64,000 nucleotides of DNA, taken from Citromicrobium sp. JLT1363. Its GTDB lineage: Bacteria > Pseudomonadota > Alphaproteobacteria > Sphingomonadales > Sphingomonadaceae. The stretch covers positions 62,001 to 126,000 of the forward strand of contig NZ_AEUE01000008.1 of the NCBI RefSeq assembly GCF_000186705.1. Direction: 5' to 3'. Positions 42,923-51,935 of this stretch are shown here, one piece after another (the stretch's first letter is position 1; every line of letters starts with the position of its first letter). A program made the position numbers and the translations under genes. Under the pieces are notes generated by a model, which saw only the letters and a list, made by a program, of their open reading frames with translations, was not told the origin of the DNA and did not search any database.

Positions 42923-44872
42923 TCAGTCCTCGTTGGCCAGCGTTTCGTCGGCGTAAATCGCCTCTTCCGCCGGGTGTTCGCTGCTGGCCGCGCCCCGGTA
43001 CATTCCTTCGGTATTCATCGCGAAGGCGATCCGGCCCATCGCGTCCATTGCGATCAGCCCGCCGTCTCCGCCCAGTGCTCCGATGGAGCCGATGGTGTCG
43101 TCGGCGGCCTGCGCGATGGTCTGGCCGTTCCAGGCGACGCGGTCGCACACCTGCCGCCCGGCGCTTTCGCGGATGAAATATTCGCCCGTGCCGGTGCCGG
43201 AGACCGCGCACTTGCCGTTGGCGGCATAGGTGCCTGCACCGATGATGGGGGAATCGCCGATCCGCCCCCAGCGCTTGCCGGTCAGCCCGCCGGTGGAGGT
43301 GGCGGCCGCAAGGTTGCCGTCCCTGTCCAGCGCCACCGCGCCCACCGTGCCGAAGCGATGCGTCGGGTCGAGCGCGAGCGCGGAAAGGTTGTTCTTGCGC
43401 CACTCCTGGATCTGCTGCCAGCGGCGCTCGGTACGGAAGTAGGCCGGATCCACCTGCTCGATGCCCTGTTCCCGCGCGAACTGGTCCGCTCCTTCGCCCG
43501 ACAGCAGGACATGGCGCGATTTATCCAGCACCGAGCGGGCAAGCGTGATCGGGTGCTTCGTGGTGCTCACACCGGCCACGGCGCCTGCATTCAGCGTGGC
43601 TCCGTCCATGATCGAGGCATCCAGCTGGTTGCGGCCCTCGGCATCGAACACCGCGCCGCGTCCGGCGTTGAACAGCGGATCGTCTTCGAGGATGCGCAGC
43701 GTCGCCTCGACCGCGTCGAGGCTGGTGCCGCCGTTTTCGAGAACTGCGGAGCCCGCCGCCAGTGCCGCCTGCAGGCTTGCGCGGTAGGCGGCTTCCGTCT
43801 CGGGCGTCAGGTCGCCGCGCTCGATCACGCCGGAGCCGCCATGGATGGCCAGCGACCAATCACGGCGCTTGGCTTTCGGTTCTTCCGACAGCTTGCCTTC
43901 GGTCACCCGGATCGTTGTCATGTAGGCTGGTTCCGATACCGTCATGGTGGCCATGTCGAACCGGGTTTCGGGACCGATGGCGATAAGCTGGACGGCATCC
44001 CAATCCAGTGCGCCCGATTCACCGAAGCTCGGCTTCGCCAGAGGCTGGACCAGCCAGGCATTTCCCTCGCTGGTGCTATAGAGTCGTGCGGTGCCGTCGG
44101 CTTCGACGGTCAGCGCCGTATCCTCGTCGATGCCGAGACCGATCGTCTGCTCGCCCTGCGCTGCGCGGGCCTGGGCGAGGAAGGCCACAAGCCGGCCCAG
44201 CCGATTGCGTTCGGTGAAATGGGTGTCGGTGATGATGTTCCCGAGGAAGGGCATCTCCAGGAAGTCACTGACCAGCGTGACCTTCGGGCCCTTTGGATCG
44301 GCGAGGGCTTCGCGCGAGTCGACCGCTTCCTCCGCAAGCGCGCCGTATCCCGTGCCGCCCAGGATCGCGAGCCCTGCGCTGGTGCCGCCGATCGGGCGCC
44401 CCGCCGCGACATGCGCGTTCAACGCATCCGAAACCGGCGTACCCTTCCAGAAGCGGACATATTTCGACTGGTCGCCGCCGGCGATGAAAATGCCGTCTGC
44501 CTGTTCGAGAATTTCCGCGACGCGCGGATCGAACGCGGCCTCGCGATCGGAGAATACGAGCGTCTGCACGGAGGCGAGCCCGCCGATGTGCTCCATCAGC
44601 CACTCGCCATCGCTGCCGTCCTGCGAAGCGCGCAGGATCACCAGATGGCCTTCGCCTGCCTTGCCCGCAAACCAGCGCCAGGCGGGCTCGCTCCAATCCG
44701 ATCCGCCGATCAGCAACAGGCCGGGTTCAGGTGTTTTCGGAGTGGGCGCGGCCAGATCGCCGGTCTCATAGTAGGTGTACCCGTCCCCGGTTTGCACCTT
44801 TGCCTGGGAGGCGCCTGGCAGAAGCAGCGCCAGCGAGGCGAGCGCCACGACAAGGAATGATCTGGCAAGCAT
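42923..44872 (-). CDS. Secreted cyanophycinase / isoaspartyl peptidase fusion
   Basis: A 649-aa protein with a signal peptide (MLARSFLVVALASLALLLPGASQA) and two catalytic parts. Residues about 45-310 form a cyanophycinase-like S51 domain with nucleophile Ser165 in GGTSAGLA and the typical DTHFTERNRLGRL. Residues about 335-649 form a plant-type asparaginase/isoaspartyl peptidase with the autoprocessing Thr509 in HRFGTVGAVAL and the early LAIHGGSGVI. Cyanophycinase cuts cyanophycin to beta-Asp-Arg, and the second domain can split beta-aspartyl dipeptides, so one exported chain could carry out the full breakdown to Asp and Arg. GGAGGG precedes the ATG. It starts a two-gene operon with the PLP enzyme. 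Confidence 0.9.
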   Translation of the reverse strand: MLARSFLVVALASLALLLPGASQAKVQTGDGYTYYETGDLAAPTPKTPEPGLLLIGGSDWSEPAWRWFAGKAGEGHLVILRASQDGSDGEWLMEHIGGLASVQTLVFSDREAAFDPRVAEILEQADGIFIAGGDQSKYVRFWKGTPVSDALNAHVAAGRPIGGTSAGLAILGGTGYGALAEEAVDSREALADPKGPKVTLVSDFLEMPFLGNIITDTHFTERNRLGRLVAFLAQARAAQGEQTIGLGIDEDTALTVEADGTARLYSTSEGNAWLVQPLAKPSFGESGALDWDAVQLIAIGPETRFDMATMTVSEPAYMTTIRVTEGKLSEEPKAKRRDWSLAIHGGSGVIERGDLTPETEAAYRASLQAALAAGSAVLENGGTSLDAVEATLRILEDDPLFNAGRGAVFDAEGRNQLDASIMDGATLNAGAVAGVSTTKHPITLARSVLDKSRHVLLSGEGADQFAREQGIEQVDPAYFRTERRWQQIQEWRKNNLSALALDPTHRFGTVGAVALDRDGNLAAATSTGGLTGKRWGRIGDSPIIGAGTYAANGKCAVSGTGTGEYFIRESAGRQVCDRVAWNGQTIAQAADDTIGSIGALGGDGGLIAMDAMGRIAFAMNTEGMYRGAASSEHPAEEAIYADETLANED

Positions 44873-45020
44873 GAATGAACCCTCCGAGCTTGGCCGTTTT
44901 GCCCCTTGCGAAAACGGCGAGACGATCCGCTGTCTCCCACGTCGTCCCCGCGATGTGCAAACGATTCGACCATCGCTAATTTCGCAGATAGACAGGGCGA
45001 TATCTGTACGATTGAGGCGG

Positions 45021-45035
45021 AATAGGACTTATTCT
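45021..45035. promoter_or_regulatory. Inverted repeat before the AsnC-family gene
   Basis: GAATA-GGACT-TATTC is a perfect 5-bp inverted repeat of 15 bases, 28 bases upstream of the AsnC TTG start, in the divergent region with the fusion gene. Its length matches Lrp/AsnC sites. A second 15-base repeat of the same form (CGACA-GAATT-TGTCG) lies at 45560-45574, before the TonB receptor. Binding is speculative. Confidence 0.3.
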
Positions 45036-45062
45036 GTCGCTCAGGAGGCTTGGGAGGACAAG

Positions 45063-45548
45063 TTGAGGAAAATCGACGCGGCAGACGCGCGGCTGCTGGA
45101 GGCCGTTCAGCAGGATGCCCATCTCACGGCAGAGCAGTTGGGGGCCGCCTGCGGATTGTCGCCCACCGCCGCGCTCAAACGGCTCAAGCGGTTGCGTGCG
45201 GACGGTATCATCGAACGCGAAGCGGCCTTGGTGTCGCCGCGTGCGCTGGGTTACGCCATCATGGCCGTGGTGATGGTGACGCTGGACCGCGAGGATCGCG
45301 GAGTGATCGATCGTTTCAAGCAGGACATCCGCAACACGCCGCAGATCACCAGCGGCTACTACATCACGGGCGATGCGGATTTCATTCTGACGATCGTCGC
45401 GCGCGACATGGACGAGTACGACGACTTCACGCGCGAATTCTTCTACGACCGCCACCCCACCAAGACCTTCAAGACCTGCGTGGTGATGTCGGCGGTGAAG
45501 ACCAACGGTGCGCTGCCCGTTCACGATTTGGCGCAATCTGCAATCTGA
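45063..45548 (+). CDS. Lrp/AsnC-family regulator
   Basis: A 161-aa regulator with an N-terminal helix-turn-helix (DARLLEAVQQDAHLTAEQLGAACGLSPTAALKRLKRLRADG) and a C-terminal RAM ligand domain (AVVMVTLDRED ... GYYITGDADFILTIVARDMDEY). Such proteins sense amino acids. Start choice: TTG at 45063 with GGGAGG just upstream; no in-frame ATG gives a family-like N-terminus. It is divergent from the cyanophycinase fusion and followed by a TonB receptor, so it may control uptake and use of peptides or amino acids at this locus. Confidence 0.88.
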   Translation: MRKIDAADARLLEAVQQDAHLTAEQLGAACGLSPTAALKRLKRLRADGIIEREAALVSPRALGYAIMAVVMVTLDREDRGVIDRFKQDIRNTPQITSGYYITGDADFILTIVARDMDEYDDFTREFFYDRHPTKTFKTCVVMSAVKTNGALPVHDLAQSAI

Positions 45549-45745
45549 CAGGGTTATCACGACAGAATTTGTCGCCGTCGCGCTCGCATTGTGCAAAAGT
45601 CGCCGGGTGAGCGCGATATAGTTTTCCCACAAGGTCCAATGCGTTGCGCATGCGAACACAAGCATGCCGCCGCACGGGGAGGGGTCGCCGGATTGGCGAA
45701 GTCAACATGTTCGCGGGCGTTCACCGCCCGAGGGGGGACAATACC

Positions 45746-48604
45746 ATGCGCCGTATCTCAATCGCTGTCGCGCTCGCCAGCACCAGCCTTCTAGCCACCG
45801 CCGCCGCCGCGCAAAACGTGCCTGCCGCCAGCGAGGCGGACCCGAGCGAAGAGGCCGATGAGAATTCTCAGGATACGACGGCCACCGAATCGGACACGAT
45901 AACCGTCGTCGGGTCCCGCATCCCACGGATCGAGCAGGAAGGCCCGGCGCCTGTCGTGACGATCACTTCGGACGATATTCTGGAGCAGGGCTACGCGGAC
46001 GTGCCCGAGATTCTCGCCTCGCTCTCGCAGAATAACGGTGAGACCCAGACCGCGCAGGATTACGGTGCCAACACTTTCACGCCGGGCGCGCAGCAGGTCG
46101 ATCTGCGCGGGCTCGGGCCGAACCACACGCTGGTCCTGGTCAACGGGCGCCGGATCGCCAACTTCCCCATGCCCTATGGCGGCAACAGCAATGTCGCCGA
46201 TATCTCGAGCATCCCGGCAGGTTTCATCGACTCGGTCGAGGTGCTGAGCGGGGCGGCTTCCGCCATCTATGGCTCGGACGCAATCTCCGGTGTGGTCAAC
46301 TTCAAGCTCAACGAGGAAGTCGAATACACCCGGATCGATGCCCGCGTCGGATTGACGGGCCGCGGCGGCGGCGAATCCTACCGGCTGTCCCTGACGACCG
46401 GCTTCGAGACCGACCGGTTCTATACGCTGATAGGGGCCCAATACAGCCACCAGGAGCAGCTGTTCGGTTTCGAGCGGGACATTCAGGATTCCGGTCTGGA
46501 CAACCCCACCTCGGATCTCGCCTATCGCAACTTCCTGCGCACGGATTCCGACGGCTATTACATAGATCCGGGCCAGGCGACGTGCGACTCGCTCTCTTTC
46601 ACCAACCAGGGCTCGACCTACTACGCCAGCCGCGAGGGCTACGGCTTCGAATATCCGAGCTATGCCACCACGCCGGGGTATTTCTGCGGCAGCCAGGAGG
46701 CCTGGGGCTACGGCGCGATCACATCGGGCTGGGACCAGTTCAATGTTTACAGCTCCTCCGGCTACGAGGTGAGCGACAGCGTCGACCTCTTCCTCGACGC
46801 GCAGTTCGGCTACGTCGAACGGCAGGTGCTGAACGGTTTCAAGACCTGGTACTATCAGGCGCCCGACGGGGATGAATCGGGCCTGTTCTACAATCCCGAC
46901 TATATCGACGTCACCAATTCCTACTGGGACGACGGGCTCGATTACTGGCAGCGCATTTTCACCCCGGAAGAAACCGGCGGCTTCGAAAATGCGATGATCA
47001 AGGCCCGTTCCTACACCTTCAATATCACTCCCGGCATCAAGGGGACGTTCGACCCCGGGCTGGGCGAGGAATGGAACTACGAGGTTTACTACAACCACGC
47101 CGAATACCGTTCGCGCATCTCATGGCCCGAGATCGTCATCGACGCGGCCAATGACTTCTTCCTCGGCCAGCCGGTCGACGATCCGACCAACACCAGCGGA
47201 TATCAGCGCTTCGATGCCGATCCTTCGCGGCTGTTCACCGCGCTGACGCCTGCGGAATACGCAAGCATTTCTGCCGATACGGTCTATAATCCCAAGACCT
47301 GGGTCAACAATTTCCAGGCAACCGTGAGCACTGCGGAAATCTTCCGGCTTCCCGCTGGTCCGGTTGGTTTCGCAGCCGTGGCAGAAATCGGCGATGCAGG
47401 GTACGAGATCAATCCCGATCCCAAAGCGCTGACGCAGTATTACGTCGGCATTCAGGATTCCGACGGCGAAGGGAAGCGCGATCACTGGGGTGTGGGCGCG
47501 GAAGTCAGGGTGCCCGTGTTCGATTTCCTCCAGCTGACCGGAGCCGGGCGGTACGACCGGTACAAGTATGCCGACAATGACTTCGGCCAGTTCACCTACA
47601 ACCTTGGCGCAGAACTGCGCCCGACCGATACCCTGCTGCTGCGCGGCGCAATGGGCACCGGTTTCCGCGCGCCGGACCTGCACTACGTCTATCGTGGGCA
47701 GGGCACGGTGAACTCTTCGGGCGCAGATTATTACAATTGCCGTCTCGACGATGCTTCGGCGAGCGCCAACGATTGTATCTATTCCGATTGGTCGAATTTC
47801 GTGGGCCGCAGGGGCGGCAATCCCGACCTGCTGCCCGAAACCGCGGAGTCGATCACCGCGGGCATCGTGTGGGCGCCCAGTTCGCGCTGGCAGTTCTCGG
47901 CCGATTATTTCCGGGTCGAGCTGAACGACGAAGTGCTCAACCTCAGCACCGATCTCCTTCTGCGCGACGAGGCGGCCTGCCGGCTGGGTACGACGTTCGA
48001 TGGCACGTCGGTCGATGTGAATTCGCCGACCTGTCAGGATGCACTGGCGCGGGTGGAGCGGTACGATAGCGGCCCGCTGGCGGGTGACATCAGGCTCATC
48101 GATGTGCTGCCGGTGAACACCGCCCAGCAGGTCACCGACGGGCTCGATTTCTCTGCCGATGGGTGGTTCACCGTGGCCGGGGACTGGGATCTGTCGCTTG
48201 GCGGATCGTTCACCTACGTACTGAACCACACGCTGCTGCAATATCCGGGCGACCCGGTGATCGACAAGTTCGATGTATCCGAGGGTTACGGCGTCGCTCG
48301 CGAGAAGGGCAAGGCATGGGCCACGCTCAGCACGGACGAGTTCAAGATTTCCTTGACCGCGCTTTATACCGGGGAGCTGACCAACTGGAACTGGGATGGG
48401 CGGATCGACAGCAGCGTATGGTACAACCTGTCCACGCAATACTGGGCGACCGAGAACATCCGGCTGAACTTCTGGATCAATAACCTGCTCGATAGCGACC
48501 CGGTGAAGGACCCGACGCACGCCTCTTACCCGTATTACAATAGCTCGTGGTACAACAGCGTGGGTCGGGAGTTCTACTTCTCCGCAACCTTCTGGTTCAA
48601 GTGA
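45746..48604 (+). CDS. TonB-dependent receptor
   Basis: A 952-aa outer-membrane receptor with a signal peptide (RISIAVALASTSLLATAAAA), an acidic linker, a TonB-box-like segment DTITVVGSRI, and the plug domain at about 55-190 (VDLRGLGPNHTLVLVNGRRI, VEVLSGAASAIYGSDAISGVVNF). The large barrel follows, with many aromatic residues, and ends in FYFSATFWFK. The barrel contains Cys pairs in external loops (CDSLSF ... YFCGSQ, YYNCRLD ... NDCIYSD). Ligand unknown; proximity to an exported peptide-degrading fusion and a C69-like hydrolase suggests peptides. GGGGGG precedes the ATG. Confidence 0.93.
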   Translation: MRRISIAVALASTSLLATAAAAQNVPAASEADPSEEADENSQDTTATESDTITVVGSRIPRIEQEGPAPVVTITSDDILEQGYADVPEILASLSQNNGETQTAQDYGANTFTPGAQQVDLRGLGPNHTLVLVNGRRIANFPMPYGGNSNVADISSIPAGFIDSVEVLSGAASAIYGSDAISGVVNFKLNEEVEYTRIDARVGLTGRGGGESYRLSLTTGFETDRFYTLIGAQYSHQEQLFGFERDIQDSGLDNPTSDLAYRNFLRTDSDGYYIDPGQATCDSLSFTNQGSTYYASREGYGFEYPSYATTPGYFCGSQEAWGYGAITSGWDQFNVYSSSGYEVSDSVDLFLDAQFGYVERQVLNGFKTWYYQAPDGDESGLFYNPDYIDVTNSYWDDGLDYWQRIFTPEETGGFENAMIKARSYTFNITPGIKGTFDPGLGEEWNYEVYYNHAEYRSRISWPEIVIDAANDFFLGQPVDDPTNTSGYQRFDADPSRLFTALTPAEYASISADTVYNPKTWVNNFQATVSTAEIFRLPAGPVGFAAVAEIGDAGYEINPDPKALTQYYVGIQDSDGEGKRDHWGVGAEVRVPVFDFLQLTGAGRYDRYKYADNDFGQFTYNLGAELRPTDTLLLRGAMGTGFRAPDLHYVYRGQGTVNSSGADYYNCRLDDASASANDCIYSDWSNFVGRRGGNPDLLPETAESITAGIVWAPSSRWQFSADYFRVELNDEVLNLSTDLLLRDEAACRLGTTFDGTSVDVNSPTCQDALARVERYDSGPLAGDIRLIDVLPVNTAQQVTDGLDFSADGWFTVAGDWDLSLGGSFTYVLNHTLLQYPGDPVIDKFDVSEGYGVAREKGKAWATLSTDEFKISLTALYTGELTNWNWDGRIDSSVWYNLSTQYWATENIRLNFWINNLLDSDPVKDPTHASYPYYNSSWYNSVGREFYFSATFWFK

Positions 48605-48665
48605 TCGGCGGGGAAGCAAGGTTCTGACCATCGCCAAGCTTGACCGGCCCTGTGGCCCGACGGAC

Positions 48666-48699
48666 AAGAGGGGCTCCCGATTATGAAGGAGCCCCTCTT
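48666..48699 (+). promoter_or_regulatory. 12-bp hairpin holding the ribosome site of the C69-like gene
   Basis: AAGAGGGGCTCC (48666-48677) pairs perfectly with GGAGCCCCTCTT (48688-48699), loop of ten bases. The 3' arm includes most of the AAGGAG ribosome site for GTG 48701, and the loop includes the ATG at 48683. It lies 61 bases after the TonB receptor stop, so it may end that transcript partly and limit translation of the next gene. Confidence 0.65.
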
Positions 48700-48700
48700 C

Positions 48701-50230
48701 GTGTCCTCCCTGCTGCGCGCTGCTGGCGCCGTAATCGCCTGCGCCGCGCTGACCTTCACCACGATAGCCCAAGCCAGCTATGCCTATTATGTCGGCAGGG
48801 ACCTGACCAAAGACGGCAGCGTGATGCTGGGCGGCACGGGCGAGGAGGTCTCGAGCCACTGGCTGGAAATCGTCCCGGCGCAGGACCACCCGGCAGACGC
48901 GACGATCACTGTGGGCGTCACGCAGGACGCCGTGATCCCGGGCGAACTGATCGAGATACCGCAGGTGGCGCACACGTTCCGCTACATGCAGATGGCCTAC
49001 ACCGATTTCGAAGGCTTTCCGCCGCCGCTGACCAATGGCGGTGTCAACGAACACCAGGTGGCGGTGCGCGACGTGTGGGCACCCAGCCGGCAGGAACTGG
49101 TCGACATGACCCCGCGCCCGCAGCGCGGCCTGCAATATTCCGATCTCGCCCGCATCGTGATGGAGCGTGCCCGCACCGCGCGTGAAGGGGTGGAGATCAT
49201 CGGCGATCTGATCGCGCAGCACGGGTTCGCCACCTATGGCGGCAACACCCATCTGATTGCCGATCCGGACGAAGGCTGGGTCGTGTGGGAATTCGCCGGT
49301 GGGCAGGGTCTATGGGTGGCCGAGCGGCTGGGCTCGGATGATGTCCGCGTGCTCTACCCCGGCGGGATCGGCGAGATACCGACCGATCTTGAGAATGATC
49401 CCGATTACCTCGCGTCGGACAACTTCATTGCCTTCGCCGTCGAACAGGGCTGGTATGACCCCGCTTCGGGCAAGCCGTTCAACGTACAGCACGTCTATGG
49501 CGACCAGAGTATCCGCGACTACCGCGATCCGGGCATCAAGTTGATGTCGCCCGCCGCAATGGAAGCTGCCACGCGCGCGATGGCCCCGGTAAGCGAGGCC
49601 GACCTGATGGAGCGCGTACGCGACCCGCGCGTGGTCGACGACGACAGCGGCTACGGACAAGTGGTCAGCCTTCGTTCCCACCTTTCGGACCCGGACCTGA
49701 TTCGCGTGTGGAATGCGCCGACAGGATCGGTCGCCGCGCCGTTCAACGTCTGGTGGCTCGGTGTGCAGCACGTGCCGATGGAGTATGCCCAGCACCGCTA
49801 CCTGACCAAGGATTCGGCTTCGACCTTCCTCAACCCCGATTACCAGATGCAGGAGGCGACCCGCTTCGCCGGACGCACGTTCAAGCGGGTGATGTACTAC
49901 GCCTGCTCCGACCCGAAACGCCTGCTGCCGCCCGTCACCGACATGCTCAGCGCCTTCGAGGCGGAGACGATGGCCGATCTGGACTGGGTGGAGCGCAGCG
50001 CGTTGACGCTGATCGCGCAGGGCGACCGCGAGGCTGCACACGAGTTGCTGACCCACTATGCGGGCAACCGCGCGCTGGAGGCCCTCACCATGGGAGAGAC
50101 GATGGCCGAGGCGCTGGATGCCTATACAAGGCTCATCCCCGGCCGCACCGCTCCCGAGGGAAGCGAGATCAATACTTTCGATCCCACGGTGAACTGCCTG
50201 GCCGATGGCGACCCGGACGTGCCCGAATAG
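48701..50230 (+). CDS. C69-family-like hydrolase with Ser at the nucleophile position
   Basis: A 509-aa exported protein related to peptidase family C69 (Ntn-type dipeptidases). Matching blocks include GRDLTKDGSVMLGGTGEE after the signal peptide, YGGNTHLIADPDEGWVVWEFAGG in the middle, and NVWWLGVQHVP. Family members use an N-terminal Cys exposed by processing. Here signal cleavage after AQA would expose Ser26 (SYAYYVG), so Ser may act instead, or the protein may be inactive. Start choice: GTG 48701 has AAGGAG at good spacing, whereas ATG 48683 lies in the loop of a hairpin without a ribosome site. Placed after a TonB receptor. Confidence 0.82.
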   Translation: MSSLLRAAGAVIACAALTFTTIAQASYAYYVGRDLTKDGSVMLGGTGEEVSSHWLEIVPAQDHPADATITVGVTQDAVIPGELIEIPQVAHTFRYMQMAYTDFEGFPPPLTNGGVNEHQVAVRDVWAPSRQELVDMTPRPQRGLQYSDLARIVMERARTAREGVEIIGDLIAQHGFATYGGNTHLIADPDEGWVVWEFAGGQGLWVAERLGSDDVRVLYPGGIGEIPTDLENDPDYLASDNFIAFAVEQGWYDPASGKPFNVQHVYGDQSIRDYRDPGIKLMSPAAMEAATRAMAPVSEADLMERVRDPRVVDDDSGYGQVVSLRSHLSDPDLIRVWNAPTGSVAAPFNVWWLGVQHVPMEYAQHRYLTKDSASTFLNPDYQMQEATRFAGRTFKRVMYYACSDPKRLLPPVTDMLSAFEAETMADLDWVERSALTLIAQGDREAAHELLTHYAGNRALEALTMGETMAEALDAYTRLIPGRTAPEGSEINTFDPTVNCLADGDPDVPE

Positions 50231-50266
50231 GTCGGGCGAGGCGCGCGCGCTCCGCGCCGCCGGGCT

Positions 50267-51133
50267 CTATTTTGCGCGTCGGGACAGGCGAAAATCGGCA
50301 GCGGGATAGGTGCCGATCACCCGCAGCGTGTCGGTGTAATGCCGACATTCCTCCAGCAGTGGCTGAACCGCCGGTTCGGAGGTTTCAAAATCGATCTGGA
50401 AAGACGAGCATTCGAAATTGTCACCGAGCAGGCCGCTCTCCAGACGAGAGACATTGACACCATTGGCGACAAAGACCGTGAGGAGCCTGAACAGGGCGGA
50501 GGGAACGTTTCTGGTCTGCGCGATGATGGAGGTGACGAAAAGTGCGTCCTCACCCGTCGGACGGCAGGGATTTGGCGTCTTCGAGAAGGCGACGAAGCGC
50601 GTGAAATTGTTCGTCTGGTCGGCCACATCGGAACGCAGCACGTCCAGCCCGTACAGCTCTGCGGCAAGCGACGATGCGAGCACCCCGCGATGGCGATCCC
50701 CGTCTTCGGCCAGCGCTTTCGCCGATCCCGCCGTGTCTCCCGCCGCGAAGCTCTTCGCATTCAGCTCCCGGATCAGCTTGCGGCACTGTGCCAGCGCGTG
50801 GACGTGGCTCGCGATCGTCGTGATGTCCGCGATCTTCGCACCGGGTACGCCCAGCAGTTCGAACCGGATGGGCTGATAATGCTCGCCCACGGCGTGGAGA
50901 TCGATGGAGTGAAGCAGCTGGTGAACGTCTGCCACCCTTCCAGCCAGCAGGTTCTCCACCGGCAGCAGCGCGAGCGATGCCTGCCCGCTCGCCGCTGCTT
51001 CGAAGGCATCGTAGAAGCTGGGGCAGGGCAGGGGAGTGAAGTCCGGCGCGTATTCGCGGCAGGCCAGGTGCGAGAATGCCCCGGGTTCGCCCTGAAAGGC
51101 GATCGAACCGCCACCGGGCGCTTCATGGTTCAT
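50267..51133 (-). CDS. pheA: Prephenate dehydratase
   Basis: A 288-aa enzyme that turns prephenate into phenylpyruvate in phenylalanine synthesis. The catalytic part (1-190) has FQGEPGAFSHLA, LLPVENLLAGRV and NNFTRFVAF, where the Thr in the last motif is catalytic. The C-terminal ACT domain (about 200-280) has PSALFRLLTVFVANGVNVSRLES and should bind phenylalanine for feedback. The usual PVENS reads PVENL here. It is transcribed alone and is divergent from the FecI-type gene. Confidence 0.94.
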   Translation of the reverse strand: MNHEAPGGGSIAFQGEPGAFSHLACREYAPDFTPLPCPSFYDAFEAAASGQASLALLPVENLLAGRVADVHQLLHSIDLHAVGEHYQPIRFELLGVPGAKIADITTIASHVHALAQCRKLIRELNAKSFAAGDTAGSAKALAEDGDRHRGVLASSLAAELYGLDVLRSDVADQTNNFTRFVAFSKTPNPCRPTGEDALFVTSIIAQTRNVPSALFRLLTVFVANGVNVSRLESGLLGDNFECSSFQIDFETSEPAVQPLLEECRHYTDTLRVIGTYPAADFRLSRRAK

Positions 51134-51366
51134 GGCATTCTCCGTGCAACATGCGAGGGAGCGGCGTTAGCTTGTCGTGCGGGAAAAACCACGTTCAATC
51201 GGGGGCGGGCACATGCGAAAACCTGTCGTGCCTATTGCCACACGCACGCAATGCCCATAACTCACGCGCGGAATTGCGGCATCGATTTTACTGGCGAGTC
51301 CGCCCGGCCCGACCACCCAGGGTATCTTGATCGGTCATCCGCCTGCGCAAGCGAGTACACCCGACG

Positions 51367-51897
51367 TTGGCACACTCCGGCGATCCTCACGACGGACTAG
51401 AGGCGGTTTTCCTGGCAAACAGGGAAACACTGCTCCGCTTTCTCGTCGCGCGCGGGGCGGGCGACAATGCCGAGGACATATTGCAGGATGTCTGGCTGAG
51501 GATTTCGCGGGGGAAGGCCGGGCCGATAGCGGCGCCGCTCGCCTATCTCTATCGCGCGGCCAACGCGGCGATGATCGACCGCTATCGCTCCGCAAGGCAG
51601 GCGGAATTGCGCGATGCCGCGTGGAGCGAGGGACACGGCGGCGCGACCATCGGCGTCTCCGACAGTCCATCGGCCGAACGGGTGGTTGCCGGCAGGCAGC
51701 TTGCGGCACGCGTCGAAGAAGCGCTTGCCCCGTTGCCGGAGCGGGCGGTGGCGGTGTTTCGCCGCAGCCGCATCGACGGCGTGACCCAGCGCGTGATCGC
51801 CGGGGAATTCGGCGTGAGCATCAGCACTGTCGAGAGCGATTTGCGCCTTGTCTATCGCGCTCTGGCCGAATTGCGGGAGCGGCTGGATGAGGTATGA
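51367..51897 (+). CDS. FecI-type ECF sigma factor
   Basis: A 176-aa sigma-70 family protein with region 2 (ETLLRFLVARGAGDNAEDILQDVWLRI) and region 4 (LPERAVAVFRRSRIDGVTQRVIAGEFGVSISTVESDLRLVYRAL). It precedes a FecR-type sensor and an STN-type TonB receptor, the standard cell-surface signalling set, and should turn on their transcription when the receptor is loaded. No ATG exists in frame near the start; TTG 51367 is the first usable codon after the upstream stop at 51328. The ribosome site is weak. Confidence 0.9.
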   Translation: MAHSGDPHDGLEAVFLANRETLLRFLVARGAGDNAEDILQDVWLRISRGKAGPIAAPLAYLYRAANAAMIDRYRSARQAELRDAAWSEGHGGATIGVSDSPSAERVVAGRQLAARVEEALAPLPERAVAVFRRSRIDGVTQRVIAGEFGVSISTVESDLRLVYRALAELRERLDEV

Positions 51898-51935
51898 TGG
51901 CCAGGACTCCGTCATGTTGCCAGGAGCATTCATGA

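Noticed and set aside
42773-44860. A 695-codon plus-strand frame
   Set aside because: It is antisense to the cyanophycinase fusion; no motif found.
48683-48700. ATG 48683 as start of the C69-like gene
   Set aside because: It lies in a hairpin loop without a ribosome site, and the six extra residues come before a good signal peptide that starts at GTG 48701 behind AAGGAG.
47120-49252. A 710-codon minus-strand frame
   Set aside because: It is antisense to the TonB receptor and the C69-like gene; no motif found.
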